Shown here in pieces: positions 1 through 11,790 of a stretch of 64,000 bases of DNA. Made by a program: the position numbers and the translations under genes. Under the pieces are notes generated by a model. That model saw only the letters and a program-made list of their open reading frames with translations, had not been told where the DNA came from and searched no databases. Source of the stretch: Calliphora vicina (Eukaryota; Arthropoda; Insecta; Diptera; Calliphoridae). Position 1 is the first letter of the stretch; every line of letters begins with the position of its first letter. Where the stretch lies: positions 120,046,226-120,110,225 of the forward strand of contig NC_088780.1 in the NCBI RefSeq assembly GCF_958450345.1, read 5' to 3'.

Positions 1-131
1 AATAAAACATATCCGCTACATTTTTATGCATTTCCTATTACTAATTTTAAGTCTTAAAATGATAAAAGAAAATTACACAATCAATAAATTAATCATTCAT
101 TTCACAGAAGCGAACTAATGATTTTGTTTAA

Positions 132-580
132 CCCTTTGTCGACCGACGGTACTTATAAGTACCATAACAATAATAAGCGTACAAACTGAAAACAAAACAT
201 ATTTTGAACCTTTTTGCCCAAAAGTACTTTGAAGTACACTATCATCTATTGGAAAACTCGCTTTACCACGGTGAATTATTTCATGTTTTCATTGTGGTGT
301 TTATTTATGTTGTAGTGATAAAAAATACTGTTTCGTAAAATACCATAAAATAGACTTGTAATAGAAAATGTTATAAAAGTTACAAAACTAATCATTATAT
401 TAATAAAATTTAAACAAAAATCTACGAGTTTTTTATCTTTTGGCTGATGCTGACCCAACGGAGGTCGGAGGTCCTCCACAAAAGTTAAAATTTTGTAAAT
501 AAAATAAGGACTTCTATTTTCAATATTTCATAAAAAAAATAAAATTTTTTCAAGGATTTATAGCCTTGGTCCACAAGGGG
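132..580. mobile_element. piggyBac-type MITE with TTAA target duplication
   Basis: Inverted ends CCCTTTGTCGACC and GGTCCACAAGGGG are flanked on both sides by TTAA (128-131 and 581-584), the signature of piggyBac-superfamily insertion. The element is 449 bp with no convincing transposase. A short minus-strand open frame at 276-479 is low-complexity and unrecognised. It is non-autonomous, so a related autonomous element would have moved it. Confidence 0.65.
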
Positions 581-655
581 TTAAAGACAAATTATTGACA
601 ATAATTGGAATAACTACATACGTAGGCATCTAAATATTTAATTAGCATATATTGA

Positions 656-2562
656 TTAGGGTGGCCCTTAATAAACGAAAGTTGGATTTTGGCCATTCTC
701 ACCCCCCAGTTTGGTGAACATTAGTAAAATTATATATTCTATAAAAATAGTAATTGTCATTCTAATGAGACATAAAAAGCAGAAATTGGTCAAAATATGT
801 TAAATTTATTAAAAATTCTCCAGGCCATTAACGTGTCTCAGGCAACTAGAACAAGAAAGGTAGGAACAAAATTAACATATTTTGATAAATATTAAATTAA
901 AAGCTCATTTTTACTTAAAATATGTCCATATTTAATTGTGTATGAGTTTTTGTCTTCGTAGGATACCGCTAACCTATTCTTAGGTATTAACAAAGAAATA
1001 ACATTTTTTTAACGGTAGTTTCAAAACACCATTTTCAAATTTTTAAACATTTTGTTAAACAAATTTCAGATTTTTTTGATCATCTCATTGGGATTTATTA
1101 AGAATATAATAGGGAATAAAAATGTGGAAAAATTATAAAAATATCTCTTATAGTTTTTCCGTACCTGCGATTTAAATTTTGAAATTTTCGAGAAAAACCA
1201 ATTATTTGGCAATTTTTTGGCGAATGAGCTCTATTTCCTTACTCTTATGAATTTTAAGCAAAACTTATTCAGAATATTATAGTCCAGATAATTCTAAATA
1301 TACTCTGAAACATTTACTAAAATCGGAAGACGGTAACCCTTAAATCGTGAATTTTAAAGGTCAAATTTTTCAATATTTGGAATTTTTCATGGAGAAATAG
1401 CGAAATATTATATACTTTGGGCCGATTTTGATGAAACTTAAGAAAAATATAACATAAACTCTAAGGTTTATAATAACAGCACAACAATGGAAATTAACGC
1501 TTAATGGCACTTGGGGTAAAAATGACCCCAAACTTTTAAAATCATAAATTTTTTTATGGTTTTAGAAGTTTGGGGTCATTTTAACCCCAAGTTCTATATA
1601 GGGTTAATTTTAATTTTTCTGCTGTTTTTGTAAATACTAGGCTTTGTGTTATATTTTTGTTAAATTTCATCAAAATCGGCCCAAAAATATACAAAAATAA
1701 TACAAAAATAATACAACGAAAATTTCGAAATCATTCCAAATGTTGAATAATTTGACATTTGACCTTCACGATTTAAGGGTTAACGTTTTCCGATTTTAGT
1801 GAAAGTGTCAGAGTATATTTAGAATTATCTGGACTATAATATTCTGAATAAGTTTTGCTTAAAATTCATAAGAGTAAGGAAATAGAGCTCATTGGCCTAA
1901 AAATTGCCAAATAATTGGTTTTTCTCGAAAATTTCAAAATTTAAATCGCAGGTAAGGAAAAACTATAAGAGATATTTTCATAATTTTTTCACATTTTTAT
2001 TCCCTATTATATTCTTAATAAATCCCAATGAAATGATCAAAAAATTCTGAAATTTGTTTAACAAAATTTTTAAAAATTTGAAAATGGAGTTTTGAAACTG
2101 CCGTTAAAAAATTTTTATTTTTTTGTTCATACCTAATAATAGGTTAACGGTATCCTACGAAGACAAAAACTCATACACAATTAAATATGGACATATTTTA
2201 AGTAAAAATTAGCTTTTATTTTAATATTTATCAAAATATGTTAATTTTGTTCCTACCTTTCTTGTTCTAGTTGCCTGAGACACGTTAATGGCCTGGCGAA
2301 TTTTTAATAACTTTAACATTTTTGGACCAATTTTTGTCTTTTATATCTCATTACAACGAAAATTACGTACACATTTCGATTCTTTTATATTAAATTGCAA
2401 AAGTAATTAGCTAATGGCAAAATTTTTACAAAAACTGAAAAAATAGCATTTTTCCTCTTGTAAATGTTCTCATGAATCGAGTTCAAACTTCTGTCAAAAC
2501 TGCCCTTCGTTTTTGAAACAAATGAGTTTTCAATTTTTCCATACATTGATGGTCCACCTTAA
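656..2562. mobile_element. Long palindromic (foldback) element with TTAGGGTGG ends
   Basis: The element starts TTAGGGTGGCCC and ends GGTCCACCTTAA. The two halves are near-complete reverse complements: 760-1535 pairs with 1565-2345, meeting at about 1550 where TTGGGGT/GACCCCAA blocks face each other (1509-1534 and 1566-1591). TA at both ends suggests a TA target. No transposase is visible. Arm sequence recurs in the loop of the palindromic element at 33321-34630 and in partial copies at 45744-46115 and after 63055, so this is a multi-copy family. Confidence 0.7.
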
Positions 2563-3113
2563 TCTACATAATTGATGTCAGGCTTACGTTATCTATTCAA
2601 AACACATTGAACTATCTAAAATTATATTCAATTAGAAAAAGCAATCAACCAACAACATTCATTCTAAACAACAACCCAATTCTTGGAAGCAACATCACAC
2701 CTGATCACACCCGATGGCAATTAACAACGTAGATATGTGAATACATAAGGAAAGTCCAGTGTTTTACGAAGACTACTTTGAGACGCACTATTTTCCTTGA
2801 GACGGATAAATCTTTCAACGAACTTAGATATATGCAACAGACCAAAATGAAAGGAGATTCTACGTAAACAGCTTATGTTCCTGATGGAATACGCTAACAA
2901 ATAATATAATGAAAAATTCAAAAACTTTTAGAACGCCTTAACTCATGCATTTAGCTTTGATTAGAATCAAAAACCATTTTTATAATTTTTTTAAATTTCG
3001 TTTAAAGCTAATCCTGAATATGTAAAATTTGGGTTTTGAGATACGAATTAAATTTTATTTTTTGGTATCAAATTTTAATGGGTTAGCGATGTCAAAAATT
3101 TGTTTGTGATTTT
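2563..3113. other. Unassigned AT-rich sequence
   Basis: No gene or clear repeat end is seen. A 66-codon minus-strand frame (2721-2921) has no recognisable motif. Confidence 0.4.
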
Positions 3114-3714
3114 TATACCCTACACCACCATAGTGGGGAGGGTATAATGAGTTTGTGCAGATGTTTGTAACGCCCAAAAATATAAGTCTAACACCCACCT
3201 TACCGATCGCCTTAGAATCACTTTCTGAGTCGACTAAACGACGTCCGTCTGGTCGGCTGGCTGTCAATGTAAACCTTGTGCGCAGAGTACAGGTCGCAAT
3301 TTTGAAGATATTTATTGGACTTTATCGTTCATAAATGTTTAATTTATAAATGTATCTCCACAAATTGCGCTCCAAATAAGTTTTATATATACAAAATTCA
3401 TGTCACCAAATTTTGTTACGATCGGTCCATAATTAGCCATAGCTCCCATATAGACCCGCTTCCGAAAATCACTTTAACGTGCATAAATCGCTTAAAAATG
3501 TTGGCATACTAAAGTCTCATATAGACATAAATCTCACGACCTAATTTCATGGTAATCGGTCCATAATTGGTCATAGCCCCCATATAAAGCCACTTCCGAA
3601 AATCACTCAAAAATAAAAATTATTGATATTTTAAAAGAAAAATGTTTTTGCTCTTTTATTTAGTGTAGGGTTTTATATGGTCGGGCTTGACCGACCATAC
3701 TTTCTTACTTGTTT
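3114..3714 (+). mobile_element. DINE-1-like (Helitron-associated) element, GGTCGGGC-end type
   Basis: The left end has a subterminal inverted repeat, TATACCCTACACCACC with a GGGTATA partner. A core follows with the GAATCACTTTCTGAGTCGACTAAACGACGTCCGTCTGG block that corresponds to the GAGTCGAT...GTCCGTCTGT core of Drosophila INE-1/DINE-1. Two GATCGGTCCATAATT...CTTCCGAAAATCACT units come next. The 3' end has a GGTCGGGCTTGACCGACC hairpin (about 3679-3697) followed by CTTACTTGTTT. No coding capacity. At least seven related copies or fragments lie in this window. The DINE-1 family assignment is by motif memory. Confidence 0.65.
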
Positions 3715-4249
3715 TTTTTATAAAAAAACTGGTAATTAAATCATTTACATATATTTAGTTCTTGTTTTGTTTAAAACGTAATTAGAGAAACAGCATAGTT
3801 AAACAACAAATAAATGGAAACCGACCGCCAGTATTTTGAAGCCATGGTTCATTTTTCCACTGCTGCCTTTTAAAAGGACAGGGCAAAATATACTACCTAT
3901 ATAATTTCCAATACTTAAAATTTTATGTGTTATTTATGTAGTAATTCATATCAATCTCATTCATAAATAAACTTTCCAAAACACTTGCAAAAACCCTTTA
4001 CAATAAAATATTACTATCTTTAAACCTTCTTTTATACAAAAAAAACCTTACAAATAGTCTTACAACTCAAAAGTTAATTTCCTTTATATTTTGTTTTTTT
4101 TTTTAATTTAAATTAATTTTTATGTTCTTTTTAAAGCATGACTCACTAGAAATATTCATAACAAGATATTGCTACTTTATGGCTGCAAAGAAATGAAACT
4201 TAAAATGAAAATGAATAAGGATTTTAATATATTTGTTTCTATATTCATA

Positions 4250-4904
4250 TTAGGGTGGCCCTTTGTTCGCACTTTTTCGAATGTCCCAAGGTCTTTTAGC
4301 AGTTGAACATTTTAACCTTCGCTTTACCAATACCCACCCGGGTGACCACATCGATTTTATTGGTTTAATATTTGTCTTAATTTTGTTTCGATTTAAATCA
4401 AATTTTTACTCACTGAACAAATTCAAGAGTTCTAGACAATTTAATAGAACCATTTTAAACTTTTTATAAGGTTTTTTCAATTTTTTAAAATTTCGTTCGT
4501 CGAATATATTTATAGAAGTGTAGTGTCACCCGGGTGGGTATTGGTAAACCATGTACATAAAAAACCTTTGGTAAAGCGAAGGTTAAATGAATTTTTGAGT
4601 TTTCAAAAAAAAAAATTTAATTTAATGATGACAATAAAAATCCAATGAAAAATAGTTTTTGTATTTCATATACTTACTCACAGGTGTTTGTATAAATACA
4701 AAAATTTTCTGACATTGATAAGCCGTTTTAATTTGATAACAAAAAAAAAACATTTTTAAATTTTTTTTAACGAAATTTCAAATAATTAAATGTACAATTT
4801 TCGATTCTAATAAATGGGTTCGAGCGGGATTCTAGTTGACGAGGAACAATTTAGATCTTGGAAGCGTTTAAAATCCAAAAAGTTAAAGCTTAGTGCTACC
4901 CTAA
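4250..4904. mobile_element. TA-flanked foldback MITE (TTAGGGTGG ends)
   Basis: The ends are TTAGGGTGGCCCT and AGTGCTACCCTAA. Inside, a block around ACCAATACCCACCCGGGTGA (4325-4346) is repeated inverted near 4526-4550, and CTTCGCTTTACC is matched by GGTAAAGCGAAGG near 4570. No transposase is seen; the 68-codon frame at 4263-4469 lies inside the repeat and is incidental. The end sequence is the one seen on the 1.9 kb palindrome at 656. Confidence 0.6.
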
Positions 4905-6298
4905 TACATATATTTATATATATTAGCTACAATATATTTAGCTTAGGAAAAATAAATAGTGAAATGTTTGCTTCCTTTTTTCTGCTCCTATAGTCGTAAA
5001 TATGTAAACTTTTAATTACTTAAATCCGTTTGTTGGCAAAGAAACTGCATTATACGAGTAGCTACCAAAAATAAATACACCTACATCCTTTAGATTAAAA
5101 AATAAAAATAGTAAAATACTACAAAAAGTATAAATTAATTGTGCCAAAAGAAAATAAAATACAAAATTTAAAAAAAACAAAATAACATGAAAGAGTTTGC
5201 TACACAAAACTCTTCCTCAGAGCATAATATTTTTAAATATATTTGTTTGGTTGTTTGATTTAAAGTAGAAATTGAAAAGTTTTTGTTAAAATTAAAAAGC
5301 AACCAACACCTTTTGCCAACGAGTGCCAATTCAAGATGGAACTTATAACTTTATCTACATACAAACATTTTCATCAGCTCAAACTAAAAAATAATATCAA
5401 CGAAAACAAACACACACAACATTTTCCATTTGAATTAATTTAAGGTTTTTTCGATTCCTTCTCCTGCAAACACTCACTCACGTAAAGTAAAAAAGTCTGT
5501 CTTTCTAGTAAAAGTTTAAATGAATGAAGAACTCTGATAAACTAAGATTAAGAAAACTTTAGTCTTTAAATGTTCGTGTATCTTAATGGCTTTGAGTGTC
5601 TTGGTTAAAGTTTTAAATAAATGTTCAATATTCTACAGATTATAGCCTTGTATTCCTGAAGGCGTTCGCTATTGCTTTCTGCCTTCCACCCACCAAGTGT
5701 ACTTACTCAACATATTTAATTCGACACATAAAACTATTGACTGTAAAATAAACTACTTGTTTTTCTAGGTGCATGAGTTGATTTTGAGGGAAATTAAGGA
5801 GATGTTTATGTTTCTGAATTAGTTTTATTGTAACTCAACATCAGTTGGACTTAGATTTGTTAAAACGGTTTTCAAATTATTCTAAAAACCGTATTTTTTT
5901 TCCAATTTTACGGTTTTTTAAAACGGAGGTTATCGAGATACTAGGCAAACCGGATTTATTCGACATAATCGAATATTTGTATACGCTTCATCATGAGTGT
6001 TTGTCTCATTCCGCAGCCCCCAAAATGACTTAAATACATGACTCATACGTCATTATATCAGCTACAGATCAGGTTCGATTGCAAGGAAATCGGCTCTCAA
6101 CTGGCAGCCATTGTAGTGGTTGTAATGGTCACATTACAACCAATTATGTATCCATATCTGGATTACTAAATCATTAATATAGACAATATGGATATTTAAT
6201 GAAAGCTATTTTAAAAATCTTTGCTGCAACGCATATAACGCCATAGTAAGTCGGACCTACTATGTCTAAAAATCAGGAAAAATATATTTTTTTAATAT
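4905..6298. other. Unassigned AT-rich sequence with one orphan frame
   Basis: No gene is recognised. A 62-codon frame at 5845-6033 has more ordinary composition (EVIEILGKPDLFDIIEYLY) than its surroundings, but no start context, motif or splice-linked neighbour that I can identify. It could be a transposon scrap. Confidence 0.3.
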
Positions 6299-6720
6299 TT
6301 GCCAACAAAGCGGGAAGTTTTCCGTTACTTCTTTAATTTGAAAAAAGATCGGCTGAAGCACACCAACTGCTCACCGAAGCTTATGGTGGATGTATTCCAT
6401 CGGTTTCGACGTTCGAGAGATAGTTTGTGCGGTTCAGAAGTGGTGATTTTGACACGGAAGACGAAGATCGCCCAGGCCAGGCAAAAAGGGGTCCTATCTA
6501 TTGTGAGCTGCTGAAATCTGGCCAAATCATTACAGGAAAGATATACCGAACGCAACTAATTCGTTTGAAGCAAACTTTGGCCGAATATGCGGCCAGGCAT
6601 GAAACCGTAGTATTTCATCATGACAACACTGGGCCACCTGTTGCAATATCTGTTAAAAACTACTTAGAAAGAAGTGGTTGGTAAGATTTGACTTTTCCAC
6701 CTTATAGTCCAGAAAGATGC
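6299..6720 (+). pseudogene. Mariner transposase remnant (internally deleted, frameshifted)
   Basis: Two overlapping frames together read as pieces of a mariner-family (IS630-Tc1-mariner) transposase. The first has the N-terminal FNLKKDRLK region. The second, joined by a frameshift near 6425, has FRSGDFDTEDEDRPG, then jumps to the catalytic region GPIYCELLKSGQIITG, TQLIRLKQTLAEYAARHET, HHDNTGPPVA and PPYSPE. The middle of the protein, with the first catalytic Asp, is missing. The usual third Asp after YSP is Glu here, so the copy is dead. A second copy of the same family lies on the other strand at 11564-11790. Confidence 0.8.
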
Positions 6721-7947
6721 AAAAACTTTATAGCTAACAAAGGCCAATAATTTGAATAAATTTATATTGTACAAATGTTTCAAATAAAAGTTAAAAGTTT
6801 TAAAAATCTCAAATTTTTAAATCATTTTTAAAAGACTGGACGATTTTTTAACCTATTTTAATAAAAAAAAATAATTAAAAAAAAAAACTGAAATAGGTTT
6901 TTAAAAATAACGCTCTCTTAAAATATCTTTAAGGTGTGACAAATTGTTAAGACTAACATATTGCGTTCCATAGCTGGCAATTCGAGAATTGAACACAAAT
7001 ACCTTTTTTCAAGCTTTTTGCTTGAAAAGTAAGCTTTTGCATATTTCACAACTTTTTAGAAAAAAAAAATGGATTTTTTGCTAAACCTTGCCTTCGACTG
7101 TAGATATGTCCATCGATTTGACTATCTATATTTTTTGTCACGATATTTTTCTATGAATTTTTTTTAATTTACAAATAAAGATAATTCGATTTTGAAAAGT
7201 AAAAAAGCATTATAACCAAATATTGTATAACTATAAAATAAAACATTTTGTTGCAACTAACCACTGCGTTTAAGCACCAATAAGTAGCCCCACATTTCAT
7301 TGTACCAACAACCTGTGGTTGACAGCAAACACACCTTAACTCTCACCATTTTCCCTCGCATTTTCCAAAGTAATCACATCCAGGAATATCAAAAGCATTG
7401 TTCAGTGTATGAAATAAAAATAACGCGATAATATTTTATAGGTGTGCGTGACTTTTTGGCATAACATGTAATTTTTTATTTTACTCTTTCACTTCCTTTA
7501 CATTTTTTTGAGATTTTTTTTACATGCTGTTAGCATTGCCTTGTTTTCTTACAGGCACCAACTATTTATATTGAAAAAAAGGGGGTAAAAAATAACATAA
7601 AAATAAAAAGGAAAAGACATTTTAAATGTATTTATAAGCCATTTATACAACATTGTTCCAATTTTCATCACGCCATTTATGTACAAGCAAGTAAATAAGT
7701 TGAGTGTCAAAATAATAAAGTCACTTTTTGTTCTGTTTATCCAAATGTACAAATATTATTGATATGTATAATTGGAAAAAATACTTGTCTCTCAAAAATA
7801 CTTATTGTTCAGATAAGAATTCTTTTCTCTTATTTGATTAGTCCTAGTTATATTTATAAACCAAAATGTTGAAAATATGCACTTTGATACATTAATTACT
7901 TTTATTTATTGTTTTATAAATGCAATTAAGCATACAATTTATGATAT
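6721..7947. other. Unassigned AT-rich sequence
   Basis: Possibly includes the 3' flank of the mariner remnant. No further gene, hairpin end or target duplication was recognised. Confidence 0.35.
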
Positions 7948-8452
7948 TGTTACGTTTTTACCTTTTAAAAACGGTTGTCTATTTCCTTTAAATATGCCGG
8001 ATTCTTTTAATAGTAAATAAAAACAGTTTAGTAAGTTAAAATTGTAACAACTCTTTATTTATTAAAATTTACACAACAAATAGTCACTATGTGTTTTTAT
8101 ACAAATACACGTTTATAAGTAAAATAATTAATACACACACAAATAATTGCACTTTATAATGTACAATACAGTTGATGTTAACTCTAACAGCGCCTATGAT
8201 AAACTGACTGCCGACTGCAACCAGTAGCTTCATAAATGATATTAACGGACAAAACAAGAATATTCGAATTCTAGAGATTTTAGCAGCTTCAATGTTAATT
8301 TATCCAACTTAAACATACCTATAAATATTGCTAATAACTGCGTTCTATCAACATTGTTGATAAGTAGAAGCTTTTTGTTTATAAACATGCTAAATGTTGC
8401 AAGCAGTCGTTACAAACCGTTAAATTCATATTGATAGTTCAAGTTCCTAAAA
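7948..8452 (-). mobile_element. Degenerate solo LTR, same family as 43204-43808
   Basis: Starts TGTTACG just after ATAT (7944-7947). It then runs, in reverse complement, through the features of the clean LTR at 43 kb: the AACAACTCTTTATTTATT block (complement of AATAAAGAGTTGTT), CCGGATTCTTTT, and GCCGTTA-like sequence near the far end. It fades out about 8452, followed by ATAT (8453-8456). Length and order fit a diverged solo LTR of a gypsy-like retrotransposon. The distal boundary is uncertain. Confidence 0.6.
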
Positions 8453-9358
8453 ATATTTTCTAGTATTCTTAGCCTGATATCCGACAATTTTCAGCTGTTT
8501 AACTGCATTAAACTGATGGTTTTCGGCGATTTCATAACAGATAATCCATGTTGCACACATCAGGTCTTAGTTGATCTGGAAACATGGATTGTATGGTTTA
8601 AACAAATTAGTTTTCGCAATGTTTTTCCACAATGATTTAGGAGCACTCCTGTAACTCTAACCTATTCATTATAATGAAGGGAAACCGCCGCCTAAAATTT
8701 TCTATAAATAATGCATTTAATTCGCCAATGCAATACAAATTTCTTACGGCTAGCTTAGCGCTAAATCTTAATTTAAAATAACACAATAACAATGATAATG
8801 CAATTGGTTTAATAAATGCAGAATACTCCTTTTAATTATACCAGGAAAAGTCAATAATATCATAAAAATAAAATAAATTGCTGAACTGAACACAAATTCT
8901 AAGCATCGGATCAAACTTTGCACAACTTGAACGGAAATATTGGAGCTTAAGAGGAAAATAATTTCTTGTTGGACAATTTGGAACTACGAGTTGCGAAGTA
9001 GTATTTCCGACTTAATTGCATCATTCATTAAATTAATCATGAATGAGATGTTCACATATATAGGGAAACTAATAGTTTAATATGTGCTAACTGACTTTCA
9101 TATGATGATAGATTAATGTTAGGATTTCATGGGAGCTTGCCGAGATTTTCTCTCTATGAATTTTATACTGTGGATGTTACACAACAGAAATATATTCAGA
9201 ATTGGCGACGTGAACAATTTCTTTGTGACGAATTCCTTTATTATCAAATAATACGCCAAGATCAAGAAATCCATCAAATTTATCAAGTTCATACTCATTA
9301 ATCGAATATCTAAAGAGTACTAGACTTCCTCTGTAGAATATCTTTTGTTTATATTTTT
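8453..9358. other. Unassigned AT-rich sequence
   Basis: No gene or repeat boundary is supported. A 61-codon frame at 9116-9301 has no recognisable motif. Confidence 0.35.
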
Positions 9359-10195
9359 ATACCCTTCAGCTTCGTGAGAAGGGTATATATAAGTTTGTCA
9401 TTCCGTTTGTAATTTCTACATTTTTCATTTCCGACCCTATAAAGTATATATATTCTGGATCCTTATAGATAGCGGAGTCGATTAAGCCATGTCCGTCTGT
9501 CTGTCTGTCTGTCTGTCCGTCTGTCTGTCTGTCTGTCTGTTGAAATCAATTTTCTGAAGGCCCCAGATATCTCCGGGATACAAATCTTCAACAATTCTGT
9601 CAGACATACTTTCGAGAATTTTGCTATTTAAAATCAGCAAAATCCGTCCATAAATAACGGAGATATGAGCAAAAATCCGAGACAACCTCTGAAAATTTCA
9701 TCAAAAAACACAATGTATTGCATGCTTTGACAAAAAAACAACAAAACGTATGGTTGGATGGGCAAGCTTTGCGTATTTTGTTTTTTTTGTGTTTTGTTTC
9801 TTTTGGCGTTGTTGTTGTTTTTTATACAACTAAACTTTTGTTTGGTTGTGTGTTGGTTTTTTTTACAAAAAATCAACAAATCGTATGTTTAAATGTGCAT
9901 GCTTTGCGTATTTTGTTTCTTTTGGCGTTGTTGTTGTTTTTTATACAATTAAACGTATGTTTGGATGTGTGTTGGTTTCATTGCCTTGCGTATTTTGTTT
10001 TTTCTTTTGGTGTTTTGTTTCGTTTGGCGTTGTTGTTGTTTTTTGTGTTCTTGATAAATTTAGGATGCTGTACGCTGAAAGTGGGCAATGTACATACATA
10101 CCTATATACTAATTATAAAAAATAATAATGCATCCACAACAAAGGTGAAGGGTATATAAGATTCGGCATAGCCGAATATAGCACTATACTTGTTT
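9359..10195 (+). mobile_element. DINE-1-like element, ATTCGGC-hairpin type, with internal minisatellite
   Basis: The left end has ATACCCTTC...GAAGGGTATA subterminal inverted repeats. The core reads CCGACCCTATAAAGTATATATATTC, AGCGGAGTCGATTAAGCCATGTCC and then a (GTCT)n/(GTCC) microsatellite at about 9490-9540, a classic INE-1/DINE-1 layout. The 3' end has GGTGAAGGGTATATAAG, the hairpin ATTCGGCATAGCCGAAT (10161-10177), and ends ACTTGTTTT. Between 9718 and about 10050 sit about three diverged tandem units. Long T-rich frames across that array (9718-10125, 9846-10112) are repeat translations, not genes. Confidence 0.7.
9718..10050 (+). repeat. Minisatellite inside the DINE-1-like element
   Basis: Units contain TTTGCGTATTTTGTTT, TTTTGGCGTTGTTGTTG and an AAACGTATG...GGATGTG segment, repeated about three times with length variation. 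The same units occur inverted inside the copy at 15929-16670 (about 16075-16325), so the array is an ancestral part of this element subfamily. Confidence 0.7.
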
Positions 10196-10853
10196 TAAAT
10201 TCATATTATACCATTGGCTAAATTTATCCAGATCAGCTTGAAGTATAGAACATTGGTTGGCGTTGTTTAAGCTAAGGAATAGCTGTACGTCATCGGCAGG
10301 CATATATTAATATTTTGGAATTCTTAATGAAAGACAGCAAGACAAGATTAAAAAAAAAAAGATTAATAAATGATTTTTTCACAAAATTAGGAAAACAACC
10401 ATTAGATGGTATTGCATTAAATAAGTATGTTAATGGGGAAACTAACGTATATAAACAATTCAGAAGTACACAACTCTGTACAACATCGGGATCACATTAA
10501 TTTCTGTATAGCTGTTATAACAGTGGATGTATGTAATGCTGGACAATTTATTTGAGTCGTCTCAGAAATTTGGGTATGGACTTTTAGTTAATTGTTTTAG
10601 GCCCTCAATTTCACAAATCTCAGAATCATTTGAAGATTCTATGTCATCAAATATCATCATAGATGGATATCCAGAAACTTGACTTTTCAAATTGACGAAT
10701 TGATAGAAAGAATTCCAAGAATTAAATTGTTACCTGATGCCAATTAGTTTCCCTTTCTTCCATATTCAAAGCGTTTCATCCTATGATTCGCTTCAATGAT
10801 CTAAAAACCATAATTTTTACTCATTTAAACTCAATTATATCTCAATTATCATA
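10196..10853. other. Unassigned AT-rich sequence
   Basis: Nothing identifiable. The 61-codon frame at 10315-10500 is Lys-rich and unrecognised. Confidence 0.3.
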
Positions 10854-11333
10854 TTATAAGGTCACTATCTTTTCTTTCCGTTTATATAAAAATACAAATA
10901 GTATTGATGGATACTATTGACTCAAATATCAAATCAAACCATGTACGGTTTGCAGCCATTATTTAGGCTTTGCGAATTTCACCCATAAAAAGTACTTTGG
11001 TCGACCAGAATGTTTATTGTTATCGTAATGTTCGTAATACATATTTTAAATAATTCAGCCCCACATAAAGTTTACACACATTTTTTCGCTGTCACATTAG
11101 CGGTATTCGCAATGTAAAGTACTTGACAAAATAAATGTTTACAATAAAAGTATCACAAAAATACCAAAAAAAAATTTTGACGCACTTTAGAACTCCAATT
11201 TTTGATACTATCCTCAAATGAGAGGAAAGTGTTCTTTTATTTGAGCAACGTTTGATCAACAAATATTTAATTTAATAGTATCGATCAATACTATTTGTAT
11301 TTTTATATAAACAGAAAGTAAGTGACCTTATAA
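10854..11333. mobile_element. Foldback MITE with TTATAAGGTCACT ends
   Basis: The ends are TTATAAGGTCACT and AGTGACCTTATAA. Inverted homology continues inward (TATATAAAAATACAAATAGTATTGAT and its complement) for about 70-100 bases. The element is about 480 bp and non-coding. Because TTATAA is itself a palindrome, it may be the target duplication rather than part of the element. Confidence 0.6.
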
Positions 11334-11563
11334 TTTTTACACTCACCTTAGCACCAGCACAGGTGATGTGGGTAGGGTGTGTGTGTGTACCAGATTACTA
11401 TAGTGTTGGTAGGATTGTGTTAAAGTTTTGCATCAATTTATTTTTTATGTTTATGGATTAACAAGTGGTCGGATGTGTATTTTTTTATATTGTCTGTGAC
11501 TATTAAAAAATTCGCGAATTTAAGGATTTATATTTATAAGTAAAATTGGTTTTTATACAAATA

Positions 11564-11790
11564 GTAGTCGGACGGAACACGATCCGGACTATAATGCGGT
11601 TGAGGCAAAACTTCCCAACTACTTCTTTCTAAATTGTTTTTAACAGGTATTGCATAATGTGGCCCAGCGTTGTTAAGATGGAATATTATGGTTTCATGTC
11701 TGGCCGCATATTCTGGGTATTTTTTAGGCCAATGCTCTCTTCAAACGAATCAATTGCAGGCTTCATATACGATCTCTTATGCTTCGGAAT
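11564..11790 (-). pseudogene. Mariner transposase C-terminal remnant
   Basis: Read on the minus strand it gives QLIRLKRALA, EYAARHETIIFHLNNAGPH, PVKNNLERSSWEVLP and YSPDRVPSDY, which is the catalytic C-terminal half of a mariner transposase. It is the same family as 6299-6720. The usual Asp of HDN is Asn here, the third Asp (YSPD) is kept, and a frame break lies near KIPEY. It is a dead fragment with no terminal repeats seen. Confidence 0.75.

Noticed and set aside
5845..6033. 62-codon frame with ordinary amino-acid composition
   Set aside because: No recognised family, isolated, in repeat-rich DNA; kept only as a note.
9490..9545. GTCT repeat as a CRISPR-like or regulatory array
   Set aside because: It is the known microsatellite core of a DINE-1-like element, with no spacers.
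9718..10125. 135-codon and 88-codon open frames
   Set aside because: They translate the tandem units inside a DINE-1-like element, rich in Phe/Val/Leu, and shift frame with unit number.
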